Positions 7,885 to 17,335 of a DNA stretch of 64,000 nucleotides are shown piece by piece (position 1 is the first letter of the stretch; each line of letters starts with the position of its first letter). The notes beneath the pieces were generated by a model. It saw only the letters and a list, made by a program, of their open reading frames with translations, did no database searches and was not told the DNA's origin. A program made the translations under genes and the position numbers. This DNA is from CAYXLI01 sp964464925 (lineage in GTDB: Bacteria; Acidobacteriota; Terriglobia; Bryobacterales; Bryobacteraceae), in the NCBI GenBank assembly GCA_964464925.1, contig CAYXLI010000023.1:1-64000 (forward strand), in the 5' to 3' direction.

Positions 7885-10077
7885 ATGTCTAGCCGGTTAC
7901 GAACCCTGTCCCTGGTGATCCTCCTCACGAATCTGCATGCTGCGGAAGTTGCGAAGGAATCGGTAGCGGATCAATTCGCGAAAAGAGCGGCCCGATTGTG
8001 GTCTTTGCAGCCTGTCACGAAGCCAGCGGTTCCGGCGGGAGTTACGACCTCCCCTAACCCGATCGATGCGTTTATCGGAGACGTATATAAGCAGAAGGGA
8101 CTGCACCCATCGGCAAAGACCGACAAGCTGACGCTGCTCCGGCGTGTCTACTTTGATCTGATCGGAATACCTCCTACTGTGGCTGAGCAGGACGCTTTTC
8201 TTCACGATGAGTCTCCGGATGCTTACGAGAAGGTGGTCGACCGGCTTCTTGCGAACGAGCAGCATGGGGTGCGGTGGGCGCGGCACTGGCTCGACGTGCT
8301 CCGTTACGCCGATCTGGACGGGCTGGATGGCTCGGTGATGCCCGCGGCAGGAAGTGTTTATCTCTGGCGGGATTGGGTGATTGGCTCTTTGAATCACGAC
8401 ATGCCGTATGACGAGTTCGTGCGGGCGCAAATTCTGGGGAACCGGTACAAGCCGGAAAGCGTGACCGCCTCGAGCGGGCGCCGGAGCAAGGTGGAGGGAC
8501 CGGTGGCGGACACGTTCGCCCTCGGATTTCTCGCGCGGGCTGCGGTCAACAGAACCGACAAGGACCGCGATATCTCCTTCTCCGCTGTAGAGACAATTTC
8601 AACAGCGTTTATGGGCATGACCGTCGGCTGCGCCAAATGCCACGACCACAAGTTCGATCCGATTACGCAAAAAGATTTTTACGCGATGAAATCGATCTTC
8701 GATCCGCTGGTTCTGAAGAACGTGATGCTCGCGACCCCCGCCGAGATCTTTGCGGCCGGTGAGAAGCTGGAGCAATACAAGAAGAAGAAGGCGCCGATTG
8801 ATGCGGCGATTGAGGCCCTGATCAGTCCTTACAGGGCAAGGCTTTTCGATGAACGAGTGGCGCTGCTCACTCCGGAAGTGCAGGCCATCGTCAGAAAGGC
8901 GGAACGGGATCGAACACCGGAAGAACAGAAGATCTTTGACGATTATTTCCCGGTAATCCGCATCGATCCGTCCAAGATCAAAGAGATCATGCCGAAGGAT
9001 GAGGTGGTCAAATACAACGCCCTGCTGAAGGAACAATCGCAGCTCGGCACGGTTCCGCCGCTGCCCTCGTATTGGACGGTAGAGGAAGATAAAGACCTTC
9101 TGAAAGAGAAAAGCTACGTCCTGACTACCGGCGACCCGAAGCGTCCTGAAAAGGACAAGGCGGTAGAGCCGGGGTTTCCGTTCCAGCCGGCCGGAATTGA
9201 CTTCCGTGACGGAAGACGGGAAGCGTTCACTGCCTGGCTGACCGACGCGAAGAATCCTCTGTTCGCGCGTGTCGCCGTCAACCGGATCTGGGGATGGCAC
9301 TTCGGGGAAGGCTTGCAGCGAGCGACGAGCGATTTCGGCTTGCTGGGCGGGAAGCCGAGTAATCAGAAACTACTGGATTATCTGGCGTCGGAGTTTGTCG
9401 CTCATGATTACAGCATGAAGTGGCTGCATCGCCTGATCGTCACTTCGGATACCTATCAAATTTCGACAAAGGCGGACCCGAGATACCTCGCCGCGAATAC
9501 GAAGGCGGACGCGCGGAACTCGTACCTCTGGCGTTTCCGTTTACAGCGGCTGGAAGCCGAGCCGATTTGGGATTCGATTCACTACGCATCCGGCGATCTG
9601 GACCTCTCGGTCGGCGGGAAGTCATTTCAACTTTCGACGCCGGACAAGAAACAGTCAATTTTCCTGCGGGGCGCCGGCAATACGGATCCGCGCACGAATC
9701 GGCGCGGAATTTACATTGTGCGTGGCTACATCCCGAGCACTGATGTCATGAATAACTTTCTGACTTCGTTCGATGTAGACGATGGACGGACACCTTGCCC
9801 CATTCGCACGCAGACCGTAACAGCGCCGCAAGCGCTGTTCACGATGAATAACGAGCTGATCGAAAAGGAATCTACAAAACTTGCGGAAAGTGTGATCAAA
9901 GAGACTGCCGGCGACCTGCGTTCCGCGATTACTCTTGCGTATCGCACGACTCTGGGACGAGTTCCGTCGGGATCAGAGATGGATCGTGCGCTGACCTACC
10001 TAGGTGACGATGCGGGCCGCATGAAGGGTCTAGCCTGGCTGCTGTTCAATCTGGACGAATTCATTTACGTGAGATGA
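7885..10077 (+). CDS. DUF1549 and DUF1553 domain-containing secreted protein
   Basis: This 730-aa protein has a short signal peptide, an N-terminal DUF1549 (PSCyt2) region at about 55-265 and a DUF1553 (PSD1) region at about 440-700. The family is abundant in Planctomycetes, Verrucomicrobia and Acidobacteria. A CxxCH motif (C249-A-K-C252-H253) continues into DHKFDPI, the family hallmark; whether it binds haem c is not established. The middle section (about 280-420) is charged and helical. The stop codon overlaps the DUF1501 gene start (ATGA), the usual partner in this family. Function in polysaccharide degradation is suggested by context in other genomes only. Confidence 0.9.
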   Translation: MSSRLRTLSLVILLTNLHAAEVAKESVADQFAKRAARLWSLQPVTKPAVPAGVTTSPNPIDAFIGDVYKQKGLHPSAKTDKLTLLRRVYFDLIGIPPTVAEQDAFLHDESPDAYEKVVDRLLANEQHGVRWARHWLDVLRYADLDGLDGSVMPAAGSVYLWRDWVIGSLNHDMPYDEFVRAQILGNRYKPESVTASSGRRSKVEGPVADTFALGFLARAAVNRTDKDRDISFSAVETISTAFMGMTVGCAKCHDHKFDPITQKDFYAMKSIFDPLVLKNVMLATPAEIFAAGEKLEQYKKKKAPIDAAIEALISPYRARLFDERVALLTPEVQAIVRKAERDRTPEEQKIFDDYFPVIRIDPSKIKEIMPKDEVVKYNALLKEQSQLGTVPPLPSYWTVEEDKDLLKEKSYVLTTGDPKRPEKDKAVEPGFPFQPAGIDFRDGRREAFTAWLTDAKNPLFARVAVNRIWGWHFGEGLQRATSDFGLLGGKPSNQKLLDYLASEFVAHDYSMKWLHRLIVTSDTYQISTKADPRYLAANTKADARNSYLWRFRLQRLEAEPIWDSIHYASGDLDLSVGGKSFQLSTPDKKQSIFLRGAGNTDPRTNRRGIYIVRGYIPSTDVMNNFLTSFDVDDGRTPCPIRTQTVTAPQALFTMNNELIEKESTKLAESVIKETAGDLRSAITLAYRTTLGRVPSGSEMDRALTYLGDDAGRMKGLAWLLFNLDEFIYVR

Positions 10078-11471
10078 CGATGAGCGATTTGAGGAAGCTA
10101 TACCCGTGCGGGAGAATTGCACGCCGCAGGTTTCTGATGCAGACCGCTGCAGGTTTCATGGGGTCGGCATTGGGATCGTTGTGGGCCGACGACGGACAGC
10201 TACCGGACGCCAGGCTGCCGGGTAAGGCACCGGCCAAGTCGGTGATTTTTCTGTTCATGTGCGGCGGGGTCAGCCATATCGATACGTTCGATCCGAAGGA
10301 CAACAAGCACGCGGGCAAGATCATGGATGCCATCGGATTCGGCGATAACAATGCGCCGATGAAACGGCCGGTTATTCCAATTTTGCGGACATTCAAGCAG
10401 TACGGCAGATCGGGAATTCCGGTTTCGGACTGGTTTCCTAACGTCGGCGAGGTGATCGATGAGATTGCTGTTGTGCGCTCGATGTACTGTCACCAGACGA
10501 ATCACTTTCCGGCTGTACTGGAAGGCGCAACGGGAAAGCCACTGCGGCAATTTGAACATCCGACGCTCGGAAGTTGGGTTTCCTATGCACTCGGCACCGC
10601 GAACAAAAATCTTCCGACGTTCGTGAATATCGGAAGGCCGTCTTCTCCGGTGCAGTTGACGGGCGGCTACCTTGGCGCAAGGTATTCCGCGACCCCATTC
10701 CAGCCGGGCGACACGCCAATTCCGAATCTGGTTCCGCCCAGAGGCTTGAGTTCCCAGGAACGGGACAGACAGGCACAGACTCTGCACGAGTTGAACAAGC
10801 AATTCCGGGAAGATTATGCAATTGAAAGCGAAGTTCAGGCGAGAGCCAGAGCCTTTGAGCTAGCTGGAAGCATGATGCTGAAGGCCCCGGAGATCGTCGA
10901 CTTTTCGACCGAACCGCAGCATGTCCGTGATTTGTACGGTATCGGCACCAAAGAAACGGATGACTTCGGGCGCCAACTGCTGCTGGCGCGCCGGTTGGCG
11001 GAGAACGGAGTTCGTTTCATTCAGATTTGTCACGCGGGCGGCGGCAATGGCGGATGGGACGCCCATGATGACATGAAAACGCATGGTCCACTCTGCCGCG
11101 CCGTGGACAAGCCAATCTCCGGCTTGATTCGCGATCTCAAGCAGCGGGGCATGCTGGATAGCACGCTGGTCGTGTTTACGAGTGAGTTCGGACGGACGCC
11201 ATGGTCCCAGAACACGACCGGCCGCGACCACAACGGCAAAGGGTTTACATCTCTGCTGGCGGGAGGCGGCGTGAAAGGTGGAGTGATCGAGGGAGCGACG
11301 GACGACGTCGGATACCAAGCCGTCGAGAAGCCGCACTACATCAGCGATCTTCAGGCCACTATCCTGCGCCAGGTAGGATTGGATCACAAGAAAATGGACT
11401 TCGTGCTGAACGGGCGGCCCTTCCACCTGATCGAGGAAGGCCTCGGCCCGATTACCGCGATCCTGAGCTAA
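10074..11471 (+). CDS. DUF1501 domain-containing TAT-exported protein
   Basis: This 465-aa protein has a twin-arginine signal (RRRFLMQTAAG from residue 17). The DUF1501 family belongs to the alkaline phosphatase/sulfatase-like superfamily. Visible family segments are FLFMCGGVSHIDTFDPK near the N terminus, the FTSEFGRTPW segment and the HNGKGFTSLLAGGG segment, which would carry metal ligands. It is coupled to the DUF1549/DUF1553 gene by a 4-base overlap; the pair recurs widely and probably acts together in the periplasm, but the reaction is unknown. Its 3' end overlaps the end of the convergent minus-strand gene by 20 bases. Confidence 0.9.
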   Translation: MTMSDLRKLYPCGRIARRRFLMQTAAGFMGSALGSLWADDGQLPDARLPGKAPAKSVIFLFMCGGVSHIDTFDPKDNKHAGKIMDAIGFGDNNAPMKRPVIPILRTFKQYGRSGIPVSDWFPNVGEVIDEIAVVRSMYCHQTNHFPAVLEGATGKPLRQFEHPTLGSWVSYALGTANKNLPTFVNIGRPSSPVQLTGGYLGARYSATPFQPGDTPIPNLVPPRGLSSQERDRQAQTLHELNKQFREDYAIESEVQARARAFELAGSMMLKAPEIVDFSTEPQHVRDLYGIGTKETDDFGRQLLLARRLAENGVRFIQICHAGGGNGGWDAHDDMKTHGPLCRAVDKPISGLIRDLKQRGMLDSTLVVFTSEFGRTPWSQNTTGRDHNGKGFTSLLAGGGVKGGVIEGATDDVGYQAVEKPHYISDLQATILRQVGLDHKKMDFVLNGRPFHLIEEGLGPITAILS

Positions 11472-13689
11472 AGCGCAACTCGACGAGTTGTCCTGCCGCC
11501 GAATTCGGAAATCGAAGCCGGACTAGCCCATCAGCGAAATCGAACTGAGCCGGATCCAACGGCTGTCCACCAACCAGGACCGCTGTGGGCTTCTGCGGTG
11601 CGGTGATGCGCACTACGGCCCTGGTCTCGGCGATTCCGTCAGCACGAAAGCTCAAGACATTATCGTTGAATCGTTCTTCCCGCACGCGGCATGCGGCTGC
11701 CATGACGGCGGGCTCCCTCTTGCCGCCGGCCGCCAGGTCTAACAGCAAGGCGCGCTTACCCGGCACGAGGTCAATTGTGGAAAGGACCGGCAACTCCGGA
11801 TCGAACAAGTCTATAAAGCGACCTTTCAGACTAGCCGGTTTGGCATTGAGCACCGATTCAGACAGTCCTGCGGCAACAATGTAGGGACCGCGGCGGAGCA
11901 CCAGGGCGTTTGTTTCTTTCCAGGGCAGTTTGACGGCCGTAGCGGCCCTCATTGCGAGTTTCCGCAAAGTTTCCGCTCCGTCTTGCCGATACGTCAATGC
12001 GGCGGGAGAAACCGGTTCGCGGATCAGGACGCCGCGCCCGATCCGGTGCAAACCAACGGCGTCCGGAGCCAGCCCGAGCGCTCGAAACAGATGCTGTCTT
12101 GGAGTCTTGAACGTAAGCGGCTCCGTGTTCCACCATTCGCGAACAGCATTGTACGGGTCCGCATCGTCGTCCACCACGACCAGCGCTCCGCCGTCGCGCA
12201 CCCATTTTGCGAGTGCGCCGTGGAATGCAGGCGTGGGAGGCTTCTGGCCTTCATAGGTCAACAGCAGCAGCTTATATCTGTTCAGGAATCCCGGCGAGAC
12301 AGCACTCTCAATCTGGACCGGCTCTACGGGAATTCCGCGCTTCAGCAGCGGCATCGCAAGGCCATAGAAAGAGCCCAGGTTCGCATCCGAAGGGTTCGGG
12401 TCCGCGCGCTGGAACATCATCGTATCGGAGATCAGGACACCAGTGTTGGCCGTGCCCGCTCTCTCCCATCGCACTTCCGGCTGTTTCATTTCGCCAAGCG
12501 CCGTGATGACGCTTTGCAATTCGGTCTCATATGGTTTCGGAATCCCGACCTTTTCCACGCTTTGACTTGGAGCTGGGAAGCCGCCGAGACCGGTACCTGC
12601 CGGCGTCTGCTCCTCATCCTTTAGAGACCTTTCCACGCGAGCACTCCTGCGCGGGTGCAGGCTGTTGAAGACCCGATCCGGCCACGGCATAATCTCGTAG
12701 CGCCAAACCTCCGGCTGCAGGAGAGAAGCCACCAGGGTGCTCTCCCAGTTGGTGCGGTAATCTTCCCAGTCGTGGTTCGGATTGTCTTCGATGGGATCGT
12801 TCAAATACCAGACGCGCCTTCCGGAGGCTCGAACCAGATTCTGCATTGCGCCGTATTCCAGAAATGCGGTCTCGAAGGTCCGCTCGGCACGGCGTCCCTC
12901 GTATAGATTCGCTGTGCGCGCAGTGCCCGTCCACACCTGCGCGATATACCCATCCGCGCCTACGCCGAGTAACGAAGATTCCGGGCTAACGATCCTCCAG
13001 TGCGCATAGTTGACCAGGGAGTGGGTGGGCACGTAACAGCGAATGGTGCGGCTGTTCGCCTGGCCGTACTCTTTCACAAACTCGAAGACTTGCGAGAGAG
13101 CCCGGCGATAGAGGTAATACTTCAGTTTCGAGGCGCGGTATTGTGCGTCAGGCGAAGAGTCCGGCGGCTGCCAGTCCTGGTGATAATAGGCCTTCCATTC
13201 GCGCTTGAAGTTTTCCTCCCAACCACCGCGCGCCCAGAATTCTGGCTCTTCGAGGTGAATCGATTCGGCGCCGGCGTCCAATGCCCGCTTTACGCCGACC
13301 GTGAGATATCTCCCGTAGTTTTCGCCGGGTGAAATATAGGGAATGTTAGGATTCCCGCCATGGAGAATTGGCTTGCCCTTGCTGTCAGTCTGAGCCTGAT
13401 CCCAATGGTCCGTGCCGTCGAATTTCCCGTTCAGGTAGTCCTGATACTGGCCCCAGGCTACCCCGGTCATCACGTGAACAGTGTAGCCATGCTGCCGCCA
13501 CGTTTCGATATTCCCGGGCATGCGCGGGCCGATCCCGTAGACCATCGCGACATCGGCATTCAGGTTGGTTCTCGGCGACCATGGCCCGCTCGTTTGAAAA
13601 CTTAAGCATTCCTGGGAACTGCGTTCGCCGGCTGATTGCGCCGTAAGCACGGCACTAAACAGAAGAACGGCCGTAACTCGACAGGTCAA
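11452..13689 (-). CDS. Putative secreted glycoside hydrolase-like protein
   Basis: This 745-aa protein starts at TTG, with a signal peptide (VTAVLLFSAVLTAQS). Residues about 45-350 read like a TIM-barrel glycosidase: IHLEEPEFWARGG carries acidic residues E147, E148 and E150, a candidate catalytic site. The middle (about 440-540) resembles the glutamine-amidotransferase-like domain that accompanies GH42-type enzymes, and the C-terminal 150 residues look like beta-sandwich. I cannot assign a GH family. The TTG overlaps the TGA of the upstream receptor gene, suggesting that receptor and enzyme form a substrate-specific uptake pair. Confidence 0.6.
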   Translation of the reverse strand: MTCRVTAVLLFSAVLTAQSAGERSSQECLSFQTSGPWSPRTNLNADVAMVYGIGPRMPGNIETWRQHGYTVHVMTGVAWGQYQDYLNGKFDGTDHWDQAQTDSKGKPILHGGNPNIPYISPGENYGRYLTVGVKRALDAGAESIHLEEPEFWARGGWEENFKREWKAYYHQDWQPPDSSPDAQYRASKLKYYLYRRALSQVFEFVKEYGQANSRTIRCYVPTHSLVNYAHWRIVSPESSLLGVGADGYIAQVWTGTARTANLYEGRRAERTFETAFLEYGAMQNLVRASGRRVWYLNDPIEDNPNHDWEDYRTNWESTLVASLLQPEVWRYEIMPWPDRVFNSLHPRRSARVERSLKDEEQTPAGTGLGGFPAPSQSVEKVGIPKPYETELQSVITALGEMKQPEVRWERAGTANTGVLISDTMMFQRADPNPSDANLGSFYGLAMPLLKRGIPVEPVQIESAVSPGFLNRYKLLLLTYEGQKPPTPAFHGALAKWVRDGGALVVVDDDADPYNAVREWWNTEPLTFKTPRQHLFRALGLAPDAVGLHRIGRGVLIREPVSPAALTYRQDGAETLRKLAMRAATAVKLPWKETNALVLRRGPYIVAAGLSESVLNAKPASLKGRFIDLFDPELPVLSTIDLVPGKRALLLDLAAGGKREPAVMAAACRVREERFNDNVLSFRADGIAETRAVVRITAPQKPTAVLVGGQPLDPAQFDFADGLVRLRFPNSAAGQLVELRFSSGSR

Positions 13690-16600
13690 AATGAAACTCT
13701 GGCTCCCAGTTGTACGTTCCTCGGACCATTTCCCTGCCCGGTGAAGAGGCCGAACTGCGAGCTGCTCTGCGTGGTGTTGGGATTACCGAACGTAACTCTG
13801 TTCAACACGTTAGAGGCGGAAGCCCTCAATTCGAACCTGGCCTTTTCGGTGAGCGTGAAGTTCTTAATCAGCGCTACGTCTTCCTGCACCGTCCAAGGCG
13901 TACGCAGGTAGGAGAGCCTGCGGCCGGTGTCGCCATAGGTCATGTTCGGAGGCAGCACAAAAGCTGCGGTATTCAGATACGTAACGGTTGAAGCCTGCGC
14001 TTTGCTCCAGTTCGGATTCAGCAACGGAATCTCGCCGGTCGTCGCACCCGGTGCGAAACTACAGCGTGCGTTCTGGCCTGCGCCGAAAAGATTCTGGCCG
14101 CAATTGATCATCAATGGCGTTCCGCTGACGTAAGTGTGGATAGCCGAAACCTTCCAATTTCCAAACACTGCGTTCAGTGCCGGATGCAAACCGGGAAGAA
14201 AGCGCTGCCCTTTTCCGAAGGGAAGGTCGTAGACGTAGCTGATGCGGATATTATGCGGCGTATCCTGGCTGGCGACCGCTTTATCCAGACGCCTGTTGTA
14301 CTGATTTTGGACTTGGCCATCGCTGGTGCGATTCGCGTCTTCCCCGTTCGAACCGGAGATCAACTTTGCGAAGGTATAGGAGGCCAGCATGTAAAGGCCA
14401 TGATCGAACCGATGCTCAAAACTGGTTTCCAGAGCATGGAAGGTCATGTGACCGTCGTTCTGGCCACCGGCGTCGCTGCCGATTCCGGAATACTGGGGAT
14501 AAGGCCGCAGCGCCTGCTGAAGCTGCAGGTTTGTGGGGAAGCCTGGGTACGGCAGTTTGAACCCGGAGGCGACCACGATCGGATTGGTGATCACAGAACT
14601 GATCGGCTGGCTCAAAAGATTGCCATAAACGGCCCAATACCTCGGATCGAGCTGATTTTGATTCTGTTGCCGCGACAGGAGTTTGTTTCCGATCGTTGCG
14701 TGATAGCTCGCGCGGAACACGGAATTTGTCGTGATGGTGCGGTCTATGGTCAAGTTCCAGTCACCGAAGTAAGGCGCCCGGCCCGCTGTGGGGTTGTAAT
14801 AAAAAGGAGTCTGGTTCAACAAGTTTGCGCTCAGAATCGCGGGGCTCGCGATCGGCGGCCGCAGCGCCGCGATCTGGTTAGAGAACGAAGTGTAGCCATC
14901 TTTCACCAGATAAGAGATCCCGTTGGACAGCGCGTTTCCGATTGATCCAAAAGTTCCGCCAAAGCCCTGAATGCCGTTGTCGGCGTTGCCATCTTCACGC
15001 GAAGGCTGGTAGTAAATGGAGCCGCCCGCCCGGAGGATCGTTTTCGAATCGAGTTGATACGCCATGCCCAGGCGCGGGCCGAAGGCATTCTTTCTGGTCA
15101 GGCCGAAATGGCTTGGAGCGCCATCCACGCCGGCGAACTGCATTGCTCCCAGGAGCCCTCCCGCGGCGGGGTTCGGGCAAGTTGGGCAGAAATTCGAATT
15201 GTGAAGATGGCGTTCTTCCTTGGGAATGGGCAGTTCGTAGCGCAAACCAATATTGAGCGTGAACTTGCTATTCACCTTGAAGTCGTCCTGCACATACCAG
15301 GCGTAATACGGCCAGAAAAACGTGGTGTCGCTCGGATAGCGGAATCCGCCGCCGCTCGCCACTCCCAGGAAAAAGGATGCAAAGTCGGAGCCGCTGTTCG
15401 GCACGGTTGGATTGCCGGTTCCGGCCGAGCTGAAGTTCACAGTGCCGTAGGCACCGTTGTAATCGAGTCTGCGGTATTGGCCCTTCAGATACTCCATTCC
15501 GAACTTGATCGTTTGCCGGCCCTTGATCCACGACATCTGCTCCTTGATATTTGTCGTTCGTTGGCGCGAATCGGTAAACACGCTGTTGCCCCACGTAGCG
15601 AGGCTAGTGCTGTACGTGGTGGACGTTCCGGGTGCAAGCGGCGTAACCGTACCTGCGGCATAGGTCGCCTTGGCCAAATCCGCCGGGAAGCTGCTGACGT
15701 ATCCGGGCGCCTCGATGACGTTGCGCCGATTGAAGCCGACGGTAATGTGGTTCAGCAGGTTTGGCGTAATTGTGTAGTCGTCATTGAGGCGATGGTAATC
15801 GGTGGTCACGTCCGAGGGGAAGCCGGTTCCGGGCAGGCCCTCCAGGTTGTTGATGCTCGGAGTTGCGGGGCTGTAATAGTGGCTATACAGATAGCTGATC
15901 CTGTGTTTGTCGGTAAAGATGTAGTCGAGTTTGATCGAAGGCAGCGACGATCTGGAAGTCGAATAGCTCCGGGATCTGTAATTGTTGGCGATCTTGGTGG
16001 GGTCGTCCGGATGGGGCAGTAACGCCATGAGTTTCTGGGCCGTCGGATCGATACGGGACGGACAAATTACGTCGAGAACCCCATTGCACTGCATGCGTGG
16101 ACGGTCGGCAGCGTTCGGGATAATTTTCCCGTTCGCATCGAATGGATCGTACAGCGGAAACGTTCTGCCCGATGAATCGACATTGCGGCGGAAGTCGCCC
16201 ATGCGGTACTCGTCGATGGGCGCATTCACCAATGCGGTCGATTGGCCGTTGCGTGTGGAAGCGCGCTCGTAGGCGAAGAAGAAAAATGCCTTGTTGCGGC
16301 CATCGAGCACTTTTGGGATAAAGATGGGTCCGCCGAAGCTGCCGCCCGGATTCCATTGACGAACAATCGGCCGCTTCGAGGGCGCGAACGTGAACCCGCG
16401 TGCATTGAAAACTTCATTTCGGTTGAATACGAAGCCGCTGCCGTGAACCTGATTCGTTCCCGACTTCGTCACCCAGTTAATTACGCCGTTCGAGGTGCGG
16501 CCGTACTCAGCAGAGTAGCCCGAAGTCTGCACCTTGAACTCTTCCATACCTTCTACGCTCACACCGTTCATTCCCGGGTCGTTCCGTCGTTCGCTGTTCG

Positions 16601-17168
16601 CTTCCGCGCCGTCCAGTTGCTCGCTCTGGCCGTCAAGCAGGCCGCCGCCTATGCGCGGGTTGCCCGCGGGCCCAATCACGCCAGGCGTCAGGATCACAAA
16701 TGCGAGGTTGCTTCGTACGCTGCCGCCCGAGATGAATAACGGCAGATCGGTAATAGCTTTGGTGGCGACGACCTTGCCGAGATTGCTCCCCGTCGTTTCG
16801 ATCAGCGGAGCCGCAGCGGTTACCTCTACCGCTTGATCGACTGAGCCGACTGTCAAGCGAACGTCCACATCGACGACGCTGGTGACATCCACTCTCACTC
16901 CAGGCGTTTCCGATTTTCGGAATCCAGCTTTCTCCGTGCTGACCTTGTAATTTCCTACCGGGAGATTGACGAAACTGTACACCCCGTCTGCCCCTGTGCT
17001 GATGGATTGCTTGAGGCCCGTATCGAGGTTTTCGGCGGTGATCACAACCTCCGGGACCGAGGCGCCTGAAGCGTCTGTCACTGTTCCTCTAATTGTTCCG
17101 GAATTCTGCGCCCATGCGGGCAGGCAAATCGCGATGAGTACAACCAGATACCGAATGCAGCTTTGCAT
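13686..17168 (-). CDS. TonB-dependent receptor, Oar-like, with carboxypeptidase-regulatory-like domain
   Basis: This is a 1160-aa outer-membrane receptor. It has a signal peptide (to about residue 20, AWAQ), a CarboxypepD_reg-like beta-sandwich at about 22-105 (SGTIRGTVTDASGASVPEV), a plug region at about 120-240 (ending near GVINWVTKSGTNQVHG), and a long barrel ending in the terminal aromatic VSF. This architecture typifies the expanded acidobacterial family presumed to import oligosaccharides or peptides. It overlaps the glycosidase-like gene downstream by 4 bases, which argues for a carbohydrate ligand. An extended -10-like element lies about 70 bases upstream on the minus strand. Confidence 0.92.
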   Translation of the reverse strand: MQSCIRYLVVLIAICLPAWAQNSGTIRGTVTDASGASVPEVVITAENLDTGLKQSISTGADGVYSFVNLPVGNYKVSTEKAGFRKSETPGVRVDVTSVVDVDVRLTVGSVDQAVEVTAAAPLIETTGSNLGKVVATKAITDLPLFISGGSVRSNLAFVILTPGVIGPAGNPRIGGGLLDGQSEQLDGAEANSERRNDPGMNGVSVEGMEEFKVQTSGYSAEYGRTSNGVINWVTKSGTNQVHGSGFVFNRNEVFNARGFTFAPSKRPIVRQWNPGGSFGGPIFIPKVLDGRNKAFFFFAYERASTRNGQSTALVNAPIDEYRMGDFRRNVDSSGRTFPLYDPFDANGKIIPNAADRPRMQCNGVLDVICPSRIDPTAQKLMALLPHPDDPTKIANNYRSRSYSTSRSSLPSIKLDYIFTDKHRISYLYSHYYSPATPSINNLEGLPGTGFPSDVTTDYHRLNDDYTITPNLLNHITVGFNRRNVIEAPGYVSSFPADLAKATYAAGTVTPLAPGTSTTYSTSLATWGNSVFTDSRQRTTNIKEQMSWIKGRQTIKFGMEYLKGQYRRLDYNGAYGTVNFSSAGTGNPTVPNSGSDFASFFLGVASGGGFRYPSDTTFFWPYYAWYVQDDFKVNSKFTLNIGLRYELPIPKEERHLHNSNFCPTCPNPAAGGLLGAMQFAGVDGAPSHFGLTRKNAFGPRLGMAYQLDSKTILRAGGSIYYQPSREDGNADNGIQGFGGTFGSIGNALSNGISYLVKDGYTSFSNQIAALRPPIASPAILSANLLNQTPFYYNPTAGRAPYFGDWNLTIDRTITTNSVFRASYHATIGNKLLSRQQNQNQLDPRYWAVYGNLLSQPISSVITNPIVVASGFKLPYPGFPTNLQLQQALRPYPQYSGIGSDAGGQNDGHMTFHALETSFEHRFDHGLYMLASYTFAKLISGSNGEDANRTSDGQVQNQYNRRLDKAVASQDTPHNIRISYVYDLPFGKGQRFLPGLHPALNAVFGNWKVSAIHTYVSGTPLMINCGQNLFGAGQNARCSFAPGATTGEIPLLNPNWSKAQASTVTYLNTAAFVLPPNMTYGDTGRRLSYLRTPWTVQEDVALIKNFTLTEKARFELRASASNVLNRVTFGNPNTTQSSSQFGLFTGQGNGPRNVQLGARVSF

Positions 17169-17335
17169 GACGACCCCTCTCGATGTGAGTCTGGGATCGA
17201 TGTCCAGTGCAACAGGCGTCCCAGATCAAATTTGTTCGAGTATATATCATGGCGAAACACTTCACCCGGCTCACCGAAGTGAGTCGTAGAGTTGATTGCC
17301 GAACGGATCTGCTAACTTCCTGGTTTGGACTCAGA

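Noticed and set aside
17270..17283. UUCG hairpin as the terminator of the ABC export operon
   Set aside because: Only a 5-bp stem and no U-tract, so I did not list it as a terminator.
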